DNA from: Gammaproteobacteria bacterium
GTDB lineage: Bacteria; Pseudomonadota; Gammaproteobacteria; Xanthomonadales; Rhodanobacteraceae
Assembly (NCBI GenBank): GCA_021324095.1
Contig: JAJPJT010000024.1
Span: forward strand, 59,394 to 123,393
Direction: 5' to 3'
Length of the DNA: 64,000 bases
Part shown: positions 54,912 to 62,204 of the stretch, one piece after another
Layout: each line of letters starts with the position of its first letter
Position numbering within the stretch: the stretch's first letter is position 1
Program-made: the position numbers and the translations under genes
The notes under the pieces: model-generated
What the model was told of the DNA's origin: nothing
Database searches by the model: none
The model's input: the letters and a program-made list of their open reading frames with translations, nothing else

Positions 54912-56120
54912 ATGTCCAGATCTGCCATGAACAACCTAGCGATTCCCGCCACACCATCGCCCGGCGCGCCGAAGCCCGAAGTCGCGAATCCGGTAGCGCC
55001 CGCAGGCCAGCATTTCGATGACACCTTGCGACAGGCGCGGCCGGCGCCGCAGCCGCCCAACGCCGGGCCCACGGCCGATGACAATGCAGGCACACCCGCC
55101 CACAAGGGAACGAAAGCCGCCGCCGGCAAGCAAAGCGACAGGCATTCCCGCGACGACACCGGCTCTTCGTCCTCCCCGTCCCGGGTTGCGACGATCGCTC
55201 CGACGCCGGCCCCGCAGTCGCCCGCCGGCCACGACAAGGCGTCGCCGGCCGGCAACAGCCAAACAAGCGACGCCACCACGCATTCTATGGATGCGAAGAA
55301 CATTGCCTTGGCTGCGGTTGCCACCACCCAGGCCAGCCCGCCCGGCGGCCCGGCATCCGCTCAGGTCCTGCCGGCGCAGCCGGTGCAACTGCCTGCGCCG
55401 ACGGTGTCCGTGAACGACATTGCCGGCGTCGCACCCGCTCCGACCGCACAGCCGGACAGCACCACGGCGACCAATGCGGCCGTCGGCGCGTCGACCTATA
55501 TGGCGCCTTCGCACGCAAGCCTTCAGACGGTCCTGCAGGCAGCGGCGCAGAGCGCCGGTGCGCAAAGCGACGCAGACAGCAAGGACTCCGGAACCACCCC
55601 GGACGCCAACGCCTTCATCGCGCACCTGGCCCAACTTGCTGCCGCCACCTCCACACCTCCAGCGGCGAGCCAGCCGGCGCCCGTCCAATTGACGATGCAA
55701 AGCACACCGGGGCAACCGCAATTCGTGCAGGAGGCGGCGCAGCACGTCGCATGGCTGGCGGGTCAGGACGTCCAGCGTGCCGAGATCCAGCTCAACCCGC
55801 GTGAGCTCGGCCCCATCCAGGTCGAGATCACCACCCATCACGATCGCGTCGACGTCAGCTTTGCCGTGCAACACCCGCAAACGGTGCACGCGTTGCAGCA
55901 GACCCTGCCGCAACTCACCGACATGCTGGCGCAGCAGGGCTTGAACCTCGGCCAGGCGTCCGTGGGCCAGCAGGCGCCAGGCCAGCAGCAGCCGGCGTTT
56001 TCACAGCAGCCGGGCAGCGGAATTGCCGGCGGCAACATCGACAGCGACGAGTCCGAGCCCAGGTCAACCTGGCGCACGTTGCGACTCCCGGCACCCGGCC
56101 GCGTGGACGATTTCGCGTAG
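54912..56120 (+). CDS. fliK: FliK, hook-length control protein
   Basis: A molecular ruler secreted during hook growth. From the ATG at 54912 it has 402 residues; ATG codons at 54870 and 54927 are alternatives. The first 270 residues are Ala/Pro/Thr-rich and low in complexity, as expected for the ruler. The C-terminal domain is well conserved: VQRAEIQLNPRELGPIQVEITTHHDRVDVSFAVQHPQTVHALQQTLPQLTDMLAQQGLNL, which contains the substrate-switch core. The last 60 residues are Gln/Gly-rich. It is the last gene of the fliEFGHIJK block. Confidence 0.9.
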   Translation: MSRSAMNNLAIPATPSPGAPKPEVANPVAPAGQHFDDTLRQARPAPQPPNAGPTADDNAGTPAHKGTKAAAGKQSDRHSRDDTGSSSSPSRVATIAPTPAPQSPAGHDKASPAGNSQTSDATTHSMDAKNIALAAVATTQASPPGGPASAQVLPAQPVQLPAPTVSVNDIAGVAPAPTAQPDSTTATNAAVGASTYMAPSHASLQTVLQAAAQSAGAQSDADSKDSGTTPDANAFIAHLAQLAAATSTPPAASQPAPVQLTMQSTPGQPQFVQEAAQHVAWLAGQDVQRAEIQLNPRELGPIQVEITTHHDRVDVSFAVQHPQTVHALQQTLPQLTDMLAQQGLNLGQASVGQQAPGQQQPAFSQQPGSGIAGGNIDSDESEPRSTWRTLRLPAPGRVDDFA

Positions 56121-56318
56121 GGAAACGCGGCGCACGCGGCGAACACACCTGCGTGAAGTTTCCCCACAAGCGATCGGCGGCGGGAAAGTCCTGACCCTGG
56201 CGGACCGTTCTGCGCGGGAAAGAAAGAGCGGATGCCGCATGATGCGCTGGCTTCGTTCGCGCCGCCGCGTTAGCAGTTTCGATTTATACGTTTACATCGA
56301 CGGCTTAGGTCCTCGATC

Positions 56319-56399
56319 TCGTCTTCCGGCGAAGGCCGGAATCCAGGTGTCTTGCCTTCCATGGCACTGGATCCCGGCCAGTCCATGGCCGGGATGACG
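56319..56399. repeat. GTCATTCC-type palindromic element (copy 3, degenerate)
   Basis: Left part CGTCTTCCGGC with the hairpin TTCCGGC/GCCGGAA, a central CACTGGATCC that is inverse to GGAATCCAG, and the right end GCCGGGATGACG. It resembles the elements at 18933 and 28545 but with TTCC or TCCC changes at the ends. Confidence 0.65.
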
Positions 56400-56729
56400 G
56401 GACCTGTTTCACGCAAACAGAAATGCTATAGCGCGCGCAAAATTCCATGGCAGCGTGCGTAGCCCCGTCACTCTGTCCGTTGCAGCGCGCGCATCTTGCG
56501 CACCGAACGAGCTGGTCCCCGGTGTTCCTGTTTCGGGCGCCATTCGTCTCATTCCTCGGCGTCAGCCGCCACTTGCTTTCCACGCGTGGATGACCGCGAT
56601 TCGGCTCCGCGCCAATAGTCCGACACGATTTCGCAATGGCAGCGCCGGGAGCGTCAAGAACCCGCCACGTCGCCGGGCGCATCACCTGAATTCCTTCCCG
56701 GAACAGTTACTTGCCGCTCGAAATCGGGA

Positions 56730-56745
56730 TGGCATGGCGTTTGCA
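56730..56745 (+). promoter_or_regulatory. Sigma-54 promoter of fliLMNOPQR-flhBA
   Basis: TGGCAT-GGCGT-TTGCA, the same -24 half as the fliE promoter. It is about 40 bases before the fliL ATG. Confidence 0.82.
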
Positions 56746-56784
56746 TTTGAGGCTACCGCATCCTCATTCGCACGCGAGTCCCCC

Positions 56785-57273
56785 ATGTCCACCGACAAAC
56801 CCGCCGCCGAAGCACCTGCCGAAGCCGCTCCTCCGCCGAAGCGCAAGAAGCGGCTGTTGCTGATCGCCGTGGCCGTGGTCGTCGTGCTGATCGGCATCGG
56901 CGGTTTCATGTTCGTGCACCACCACAGCGGTCCGTCCAAACCGGAACTCAGCAAGACCGCCGAGTACTACACGCTCGATCCCAACCTCGTGGTCAACTTC
57001 ACCGACGCACGCGCGATCCGGTTCCTGCAAGTGGGCGTCAGCCTGATGTCCCACGACCCGAAGGCGATCGACGCCGCGAAAGCCGCCGAGCCGGTCATCC
57101 GTAACGCGCTGTTGCTGCTGTTCAGCAACCAGGATTACGCCACGCTCTCCAGTCCGAAAGGCAAGCTCGAACTGCAGAAGGAAGCCTTGCAGAAGGTGCA
57201 GGCCGTGGTGGAGCAATCACTGGGCCGGCCTGGCATCGAAGCCGTGTACTTCACAAGCTTCGTGATGCAGTAG
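56785..57273 (+). CDS. fliL: FliL, basal-body/stator-associated protein
   Basis: A 162-residue membrane protein from the ATG at 56785 (MSTDKPAAEAPAEAAPPPKR). A Pro/Lys cytoplasmic tail is followed by one helix (LLLIAVAVVVVLIGIGGFMF) and a periplasmic domain with YYTLDPNLVVNFTDARAIRFLQVGVSLM and EAVYFTSFVMQ, matching FliL. It supports stator function at the motor. It is the first gene of the second flagellar operon. Confidence 0.94.
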   Translation: MSTDKPAAEAPAEAAPPPKRKKRLLLIAVAVVVVLIGIGGFMFVHHHSGPSKPELSKTAEYYTLDPNLVVNFTDARAIRFLQVGVSLMSHDPKAIDAAKAAEPVIRNALLLLFSNQDYATLSSPKGKLELQKEALQKVQAVVEQSLGRPGIEAVYFTSFVMQ

Positions 57274-57287
57274 GGAGCGAACCTGCC

Positions 57288-58325
57288 ATGGGCGACATCC
57301 TCAGCCAGGAAGAAATCGACGCACTGCTGGAAGGCGTCGACAAGGGCGCGGTCGAAACCGAAACCGATCCCGCGCCGCCGGGCACCGCGCAACCCTACGA
57401 CTTCACCCAGCAGGATCGGATCGTGCGCGGCCGCCTGCCGACGCTGGAAATGGTCAACGATCGTTTCGCGCGTTACTTCCGCTCGGGATTGTTCAACGTA
57501 TTGCGCAAGACCTGCGAAGTGTCGGTGGAAGGCGTGACCATGCTGAAGTTTTCCGACTACGTGCACTCGCTGCAGGTACCCAGCAATCTCAATCTCACCA
57601 GGGTGAGTCCGTTGCGCGGCACCGCGCTGATGGTGTTCGAGCCGAGCCTGGTGTTCAGCCTGATCGACAACTTCTTCGGCGGCGACGGGCGCTACCACGC
57701 CCGCATCGAAGGGCGCGATTTCACGCCCACCGAAAACCGGGTGATCCAGATCGTGCTGGCCGAGGCCTATGCCGCGATGGCGGAGGCGTGGACGCCGGTG
57801 ATGAAGCTGGATTTCCAGTTCATCAATTCGGAAATCAACCCGCAGTTTGCCAACATCGTCAGCCCGACCGAAACCGTGGTGGTATCGAAATTCCACGTGG
57901 ACGCGAATGGCGACGGCGGCGCGGTACACCTGACCATCCCGTACGCGATGGTCGAACCGATCCGCGAACTGCTGGACGCCGGCGTGCAGAGCGATCAGGG
58001 CGAGCGCGACGAGCGCTGGATGCAAAGTCTCCACGAGGAACTGCTCGACGCCGACGTCGAAGTCAGCGCGCTGCTGGGCGAGGCGAGCCTGTCCATCCGC
58101 GAGTTCATGGCGCTGCGTCCAGGCGACGTGATCACCCTGCCCCACCCCGATCGCGTCACGGTGTTCGCCGAGGACGTACCGATATTCCGCGGCCGCTTCG
58201 GCGTGCACGGCGGCAACAAGGCGATCGGGTTCGAGGAATTGCTGCGCCGCCCGGAACCGCCCGCGCGCACCCCCGATGCCCCCACCCCTCGTTCTCCATC
58301 CAAACCAGAGGCAAAACAAGCATGA
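57288..58325 (+). CDS. fliM: FliM, flagellar switch protein
   Basis: A 345-residue C-ring protein that binds phospho-CheY. The N-terminal GDILSQEEIDALLEGVDKG is the CheY-binding segment. The middle CheC-like domain includes DRFARYFRSGLFNVLRKTCEVSVEGV and VFSLIDNFFGGDGRY, and the C-terminal part fits the SpoA domain (LRPGDVITLPHPDRVTVFAEDVPIFRGRFGVHGGNKAIGFEEL). It is followed by fliN with a 4-bp overlap. Confidence 0.97.
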   Translation: MGDILSQEEIDALLEGVDKGAVETETDPAPPGTAQPYDFTQQDRIVRGRLPTLEMVNDRFARYFRSGLFNVLRKTCEVSVEGVTMLKFSDYVHSLQVPSNLNLTRVSPLRGTALMVFEPSLVFSLIDNFFGGDGRYHARIEGRDFTPTENRVIQIVLAEAYAAMAEAWTPVMKLDFQFINSEINPQFANIVSPTETVVVSKFHVDANGDGGAVHLTIPYAMVEPIRELLDAGVQSDQGERDERWMQSLHEELLDADVEVSALLGEASLSIREFMALRPGDVITLPHPDRVTVFAEDVPIFRGRFGVHGGNKAIGFEELLRRPEPPARTPDAPTPRSPSKPEAKQA

Positions 58326-58660
58326 ACGCCAGCGTCAAAGGCGCAGTCGCCGAAAAAATGCAACTCGATGCGCTGCAGGCCGAGGCCGGCGGCAACGCCG
58401 AGGTCAATCTGGACGTGATCCTCGACGTTCCGGTAACCATGGCCATGGAAGTCGGCCGCACCCGCATCAGCATCCGCAACCTGCTGCAGCTCAACCAGGG
58501 GTCGGTGGTCGAACTCGATCGAGCCGCCGGCGAACCGCTGGATGTGTTCGTCAACGGAACCCTGGTCGCGCACGGCGAGGTGGTGGTCATCAATGAAAAA
58601 TTCGGCATCCGCTTGACCGACGTCATCAGTCCGGCCGAACGCGTGCGCAAGCTGAAATGA
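58322..58660 (+). CDS. fliN: FliN, flagellar switch protein
   Basis: A 112-residue protein beginning MNASVKGAVAEKMQLDALQA. The SpoA domain reads NLDVILDVPVTMAMEVGRTRISIRNLLQLNQGSVVELDRAAGEPLDVFVNGTLVAHGEVVVINEKFGIRLTDVIS, the standard FliN sequence. It has the usual length. It overlaps fliM and fliO by 4 bp each. Confidence 0.97.
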   Translation: MNASVKGAVAEKMQLDALQAEAGGNAEVNLDVILDVPVTMAMEVGRTRISIRNLLQLNQGSVVELDRAAGEPLDVFVNGTLVAHGEVVVINEKFGIRLTDVISPAERVRKLK

Positions 58661-59058
58661 TCGCGTCCCTGCACGCGATCGTGCCGCTGGTGGCCGCCGC
58701 GGCGCCTGCCGACGTGTCGTTGGGCGGGCCCGCCGAGTTGCTGCGGGTGGTATTGAGCCTGGCCGCGGTGGTGGTGATGATCCTCGTGGTCGGCTGGTTG
58801 ACGCGGCGCATGCAGTCGCGCGTGCGGCCGGGCGGCCACCGCGTCCGCTGCATCGAATCGCTGACGCTGGGCGCCAAGGAACGCGTGCTGCTGCTGGAAG
58901 TGGGTGAACGCCAACTGCTGGTCGGCGCCTCGCAATCGGGCCTGCGCACGCTGCTGGTTCTGGATGAACCCGTTGCAGCGCCGAAGTCGCCTGCGGCACC
59001 CCAGGACAGCCTCCTCAATTTCCGCGATGTGCTGGCACAGTGGAGGAAGCGGCGATGA
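58657..59058 (+). CDS. fliO: FliO, export gate assembly protein
   Basis: A 133-residue single-pass protein. The helix is at about residues 28-46 ([21 protein letters not shown]), followed by a basic loop and the FliO domain [43 protein letters not shown]. It helps FliP assemble. Placed correctly between fliN and fliP. Confidence 0.92.
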   Translation: MIASLHAIVPLVAAAAPADVSLGGPAELLRVVLSLAAVVVMILVVGWLTRRMQSRVRPGGHRVRCIESLTLGAKERVLLLEVGERQLLVGASQSGLRTLLVLDEPVAAPKSPAAPQDSLLNFRDVLAQWRKRR

Positions 59059-59822
59059 AACGCGCGCTCCTGCTTGCGCTGCCGCTCCTGCTGCTCGCTT
59101 TGTCGCCCGCGCTGGCGCATGCCGCCGCAACGCCGGGGTTATCCGGTGGCTTGCCGGCCTTGACGGTACACACCGCCAAGGACGGCGGCCAGACCTGGAG
59201 CGTGTCGATCCAGTTGCTGGCACTGATGACCGCGCTGACCGTCCTGCCGGCCATCCTGCTGATGATGACGTCGTTCACGCGCATCATCATCGTGCTGGGG
59301 TTCCTGCGCCAGGCGCTCGGCACGCAATCCACGCCGCCCAATCAGGTGCTGCTGGGGCTTGCCCTGTTCCTGACCTTGTTCGTGATGGCGCCGGTCTTGA
59401 ACCAGGCCTATCAACAGGGCCTGAAACCCTACATGGATGGACAGCTCAGCGCCGAACAGGCGCTGCCGAGGGCCGCGGCGCCCATCAAGAATTTCATGCT
59501 TGACCAGACCCGCGACGCCGATCTGCAACTGTTCACGCACCTCGCCCACCACGCGCCATACGCCTCCAAGGCCGACGTGCCATTCAGCATCGCGGTGCCG
59601 GCATTCCTCACCAGCGAACTGAAGACCGCCTTCCAGATGGGCTTCCTGCTGTTCGTGCCGTTCCTGATCATCGACCTGGTGGTCGCGAGCGTGCTGATGT
59701 CGATGGGCATGATGATGGTCACGCCGACGCTCATCTCGCTGCCATTCAAGATCATGCTGTTCGTGCTGGTCGATGGCTGGACCTTGTTGCTCGGGACGCT
59801 GGCGCGGAGCTTCATCGCATGA
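59055..59822 (+). CDS. fliP: FliP, export gate protein
   Basis: A 255-residue core gate protein. The signal peptide ([23 protein letters not shown]) is cleaved; four helices follow ([78 protein letters not shown]). Conserved [36 protein letters not shown] and [20 protein letters not shown] are present. It overlaps fliO (ATGA). The downstream gap before fliQ is 181 bp, unlike the tight packing elsewhere. Confidence 0.97.
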   Translation: MKRALLLALPLLLLALSPALAHAAATPGLSGGLPALTVHTAKDGGQTWSVSIQLLALMTALTVLPAILLMMTSFTRIIIVLGFLRQALGTQSTPPNQVLLGLALFLTLFVMAPVLNQAYQQGLKPYMDGQLSAEQALPRAAAPIKNFMLDQTRDADLQLFTHLAHHAPYASKADVPFSIAVPAFLTSELKTAFQMGFLLFVPFLIIDLVVASVLMSMGMMMVTPTLISLPFKIMLFVLVDGWTLLLGTLARSFIA

Positions 59823-60003
59823 ACGCGATAGTCCTTTGTGCTTTTGATCACGGCACCTCTGCAAAAGCAAAAACCGTCAGCAAAGAACGCGAAGAAAGAA
59901 TTTCTCACTTTGCGCCCTTTGTGTCCTTGGCGGACGAATTGCCTTTTGGACATCCAGCAAAAACGCTGGATGGCGCGCGGCAGCGGACTCACGGAGTGGG
60001 CCC
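59823..60003. repeat. A/T-richer spacer with hairpin between fliP and fliQ
   Basis: 181 bp of sequence unlike the flanking genes, with runs such as AAAGCAAAAA and a direct GCAAAGAACGCGAAGAAAG versus CTTTGCGCCCTTTG mirror that recalls repeats found widely in bacteria. A perfect 8-bp hairpin CATCCAGC/GCTGGATG lies at 59951-59972. No gene is seen. Confidence 0.55.
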
Positions 60004-60273
60004 ATGACTCCGGAGTCAGTGATCCACTTCGGCCAGCACGCGCTGTACGTGGCGATGCTCGTGGGTGCGCCGCTCTTGCTGACGGCGCTGGCCGTCGGCC
60101 TGGTGATCGGCATTTTCCAGGCAGCCACCCAGATCAACGAGATGACGCTCTCGTTCATTCCCAAGCTGCTCGCGATGGCCCTGGTGCTGGCGATTGCGGG
60201 CCCGTGGATGCTGCGCACGCTGGTGCAGTTCACACACGATCTCATCGTCAATCTGCCCGGAATGGTGCGGTGA
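60004..60273 (+). CDS. fliQ: FliQ, export gate protein
   Basis: An 89-residue protein with two helices (LYVAMLVGAPLLLTALAVGLVIGIFQ and LLAMALVLAIAGPWMLRTLVQF) around the conserved QAATQINEMTLSFIPK loop. It is normal length for FliQ. It overlaps fliR by 4 bp (GTGA). Confidence 0.96.
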   Translation: MTPESVIHFGQHALYVAMLVGAPLLLTALAVGLVIGIFQAATQINEMTLSFIPKLLAMALVLAIAGPWMLRTLVQFTHDLIVNLPGMVR

Positions 60274-61043
60274 ACTTCGACCTGAGCCAACTGCAATCGC
60301 TGGTGGCTGGGCTGATGTGGCCGCTGGCACGGGTGAGCGGTCTGCTGCTGACCGCGCCGGTGCTCGGCGCGAACAGCATTCCGCCGCGGGTGAAGATCGG
60401 GTTGGCACTGCTGCTGGCGCTGGTGCTGGTCCCTCTGGCGCCATCACCGGGTGCGGTCGATCCGCTGAGCATCGCGGCACTCGTCACGGTGATGCAGCAA
60501 TTGGTCGTGGGCGCAGCGATCGGGTTTGCGCTGAAGCTGGCGTTCGAAGCCTTGTCGTTCGCCGGTGACCTCGTCGCATCGACCATGGGTCTCGGGTTCG
60601 CGCAGGTCGTCGACCCGCAGCAAGGCCACGGCGCGCCGGCACTTGGACAGTTCTACGTGCTGCTGGCGACCCTGATCTTCCTCGCGCTGAACGGCCATCT
60701 CGAGTTGATCGCGCTGCTCGCGACGGGCATGCACCACGCCTCCTGGCAGGCGGCGATGCCGGGCGGCAACCAACTGTGGAACCTGCTCGAGTTTGCGTCG
60801 CACCTGTTCACCGGCGCGGTGCTGGTGGCGCTGCCGGCGCTGGCGTCGTTGCTGGTGGTGAACTTCGGCTTTGGTGCGATCAGCCGCGCCGCGCCTTCGA
60901 TGAACCTGTTCTCGATCGGCTTCCCCATCACGATCTGCCTTGGCTTCGTCGTGGTCTGGTTGAGCCTGCGCACGCTGCCCGGCGCGTTCGATGCGCTGCA
61001 GCGCGCGGCCTTCGTCGTGGTCCGTGCACTCGCGGGGATATGA
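60270..61043 (+). CDS. fliR: FliR, export gate protein
   Basis: A 257-residue membrane protein with six helices; GTG start at 60270 overlaps the fliQ stop. Motifs: MWPLARVSGLLLTAPVLGANSIPPRVKIGLALLLALVLVP, then FAGDLVASTMGLGFAQVVDPQQG and NFGFGAISRAAPSMNLFSIGFPITICLGFVVVWLSL. The frame extends 144 codons upstream into the fliP-fliQ gap and fliQ in another phase; that extension is not real. Confidence 0.96.
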   Translation: MNFDLSQLQSLVAGLMWPLARVSGLLLTAPVLGANSIPPRVKIGLALLLALVLVPLAPSPGAVDPLSIAALVTVMQQLVVGAAIGFALKLAFEALSFAGDLVASTMGLGFAQVVDPQQGHGAPALGQFYVLLATLIFLALNGHLELIALLATGMHHASWQAAMPGGNQLWNLLEFASHLFTGAVLVALPALASLLVVNFGFGAISRAAPSMNLFSIGFPITICLGFVVVWLSLRTLPGAFDALQRAAFVVVRALAGI

Positions 61044-61046
61044 GCC

Positions 61047-62204
61047 ATGGCCGAGAACGACAACAACCAGGAACGCACCGAACGAGCTACCGAAAAGCAT
61101 CTGCGCGATGCGCGCGAAAAAGGTGACGTTCCGCGCTCGCGTGATCTTTCGGCGGCATTGATCGCCATCTCGGGCCTCGGCATCGTACTCGCGATGCGCC
61201 CGTGGCTGGGCACGCAGTTCCGCAGCCTCATGCAGATCGGCCTGTCCTATGACCGCGGACAGGCGATGAACAGCGCGGCGCTGGGGACTGCGATCCGGAC
61301 CGCCGGACTCGACGCACTGAAGGTGCTGGGTCCGCTGATGGGGGCGGCCCTGCTGGCCACCCTGGTGGCTCCGGTTCTGTCCGGCGGCTTCAACTTCAGC
61401 ACCGAAGCCTTGTTGCCCAAACCGGAGCGCCTGAATCCGTTGGGGGGTTTTAAACGGATCATCTCGCTCCGCGGCCTGGTCGAACTCGCCAAGTCGCTGC
61501 TGAAGGTCATCCTGATCGGTGGCGTGCTGACCATGGTGCTGTGGAATGCACGCGGGCAACTGGTCGGCACCGGGCGCGGCAACGTGTTCAACGGAATCGA
61601 CAGCGCGCTGGACGTGGTCAGCCATGCCTGTCTGCTGTTCGCGGGTGCGCTGACCGTGATCGGCATCGTTGACGTGTCATGGCAGCGCTTCGACTACGCG
61701 CGGCGCATGCGCATGACCCGCCAGGAGCAGCGCGACGAACACAAGGAAACCGAGGGCAGTCCGGAAACCCGCGGCCGGGTGCGCCGCCTGCAGCAGCAGA
61801 TGGCGCAGCGGCGCATGATGGAAGCGGTGCCGAAGGCGGACGTGGTGGTATTGAATCCCACCCACTTCGCGGTGGCGCTGAGTTATTCGGACGGCATGCG
61901 CGCGCCGCGGGTAATCGCCAAGGGTCTCGATCTGGTGGCGCAACGCATCCGCGGCGTCGCCAGCAAGCACGAGGTGCCGCTGGTCACCTCGCCGCGGCTC
62001 GCGCGCGCGCTGTACCACACCACCCGGATCGGCCAGGAAATCCCGGCGGCGTTATACGTCGCGGTCGCACAGCTCCTCGCGTACGTCTACCGGGTACGCG
62101 ACGCCGCCGCGCAGGCCGGCGACGTGCCGCCGCCTCCGAATCCGGAGATCGACCCGCAACTGCTCGGGCCCTACCAGATGTCCGACAAGGAGTCTTGGGC
62201 ATGA
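61047..62204 (+). CDS. flhB: FlhB, export substrate-specificity switch
   Basis: A 385-residue protein with four helices in the first 210 residues and a cytoplasmic domain. The start is MAENDNNQERTERATEKHLR, where TEKHLRDAREKGDVPRSRDL is the family N-terminus. The autocleavage site is Asn270-Pro271 in NPTHFAVAL. It overlaps flhA by 4 bp. Confidence 0.97.
   Translation: MAENDNNQERTERATEKHLRDAREKGDVPRSRDLSAALIAISGLGIVLAMRPWLGTQFRSLMQIGLSYDRGQAMNSAALGTAIRTAGLDALKVLGPLMGAALLATLVAPVLSGGFNFSTEALLPKPERLNPLGGFKRIISLRGLVELAKSLLKVILIGGVLTMVLWNARGQLVGTGRGNVFNGIDSALDVVSHACLLFAGALTVIGIVDVSWQRFDYARRMRMTRQEQRDEHKETEGSPETRGRVRRLQQQMAQRRMMEAVPKADVVVLNPTHFAVALSYSDGMRAPRVIAKGLDLVAQRIRGVASKHEVPLVTSPRLARALYHTTRIGQEIPAALYVAVAQLLAYVYRVRDAAAQAGDVPPPPNPEIDPQLLGPYQMSDKESWA

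Larger units (their letters stand above)
56121..56784. other. 664-bp spacer between fliK and fliL
   Basis: It holds a palindromic repeat at 56319-56399 and the fliL sigma-54 promoter at 56730-56745. An open frame upstream of fliL (from 56455) runs through here but its N-terminal 110 residues are Arg/Pro-rich and lack any family feature, so it is not called. Confidence 0.5.

Noticed and set aside
56455..56784. 110-residue N-terminal extension of FliL
   Set aside because: It crosses the sigma-54 promoter, so it cannot be part of the transcript from that promoter.
59838..60269. 144-residue N-terminal extension of FliR
   Set aside because: Overlaps all of fliQ in a different phase; the GTG at 60270 gives normal length.
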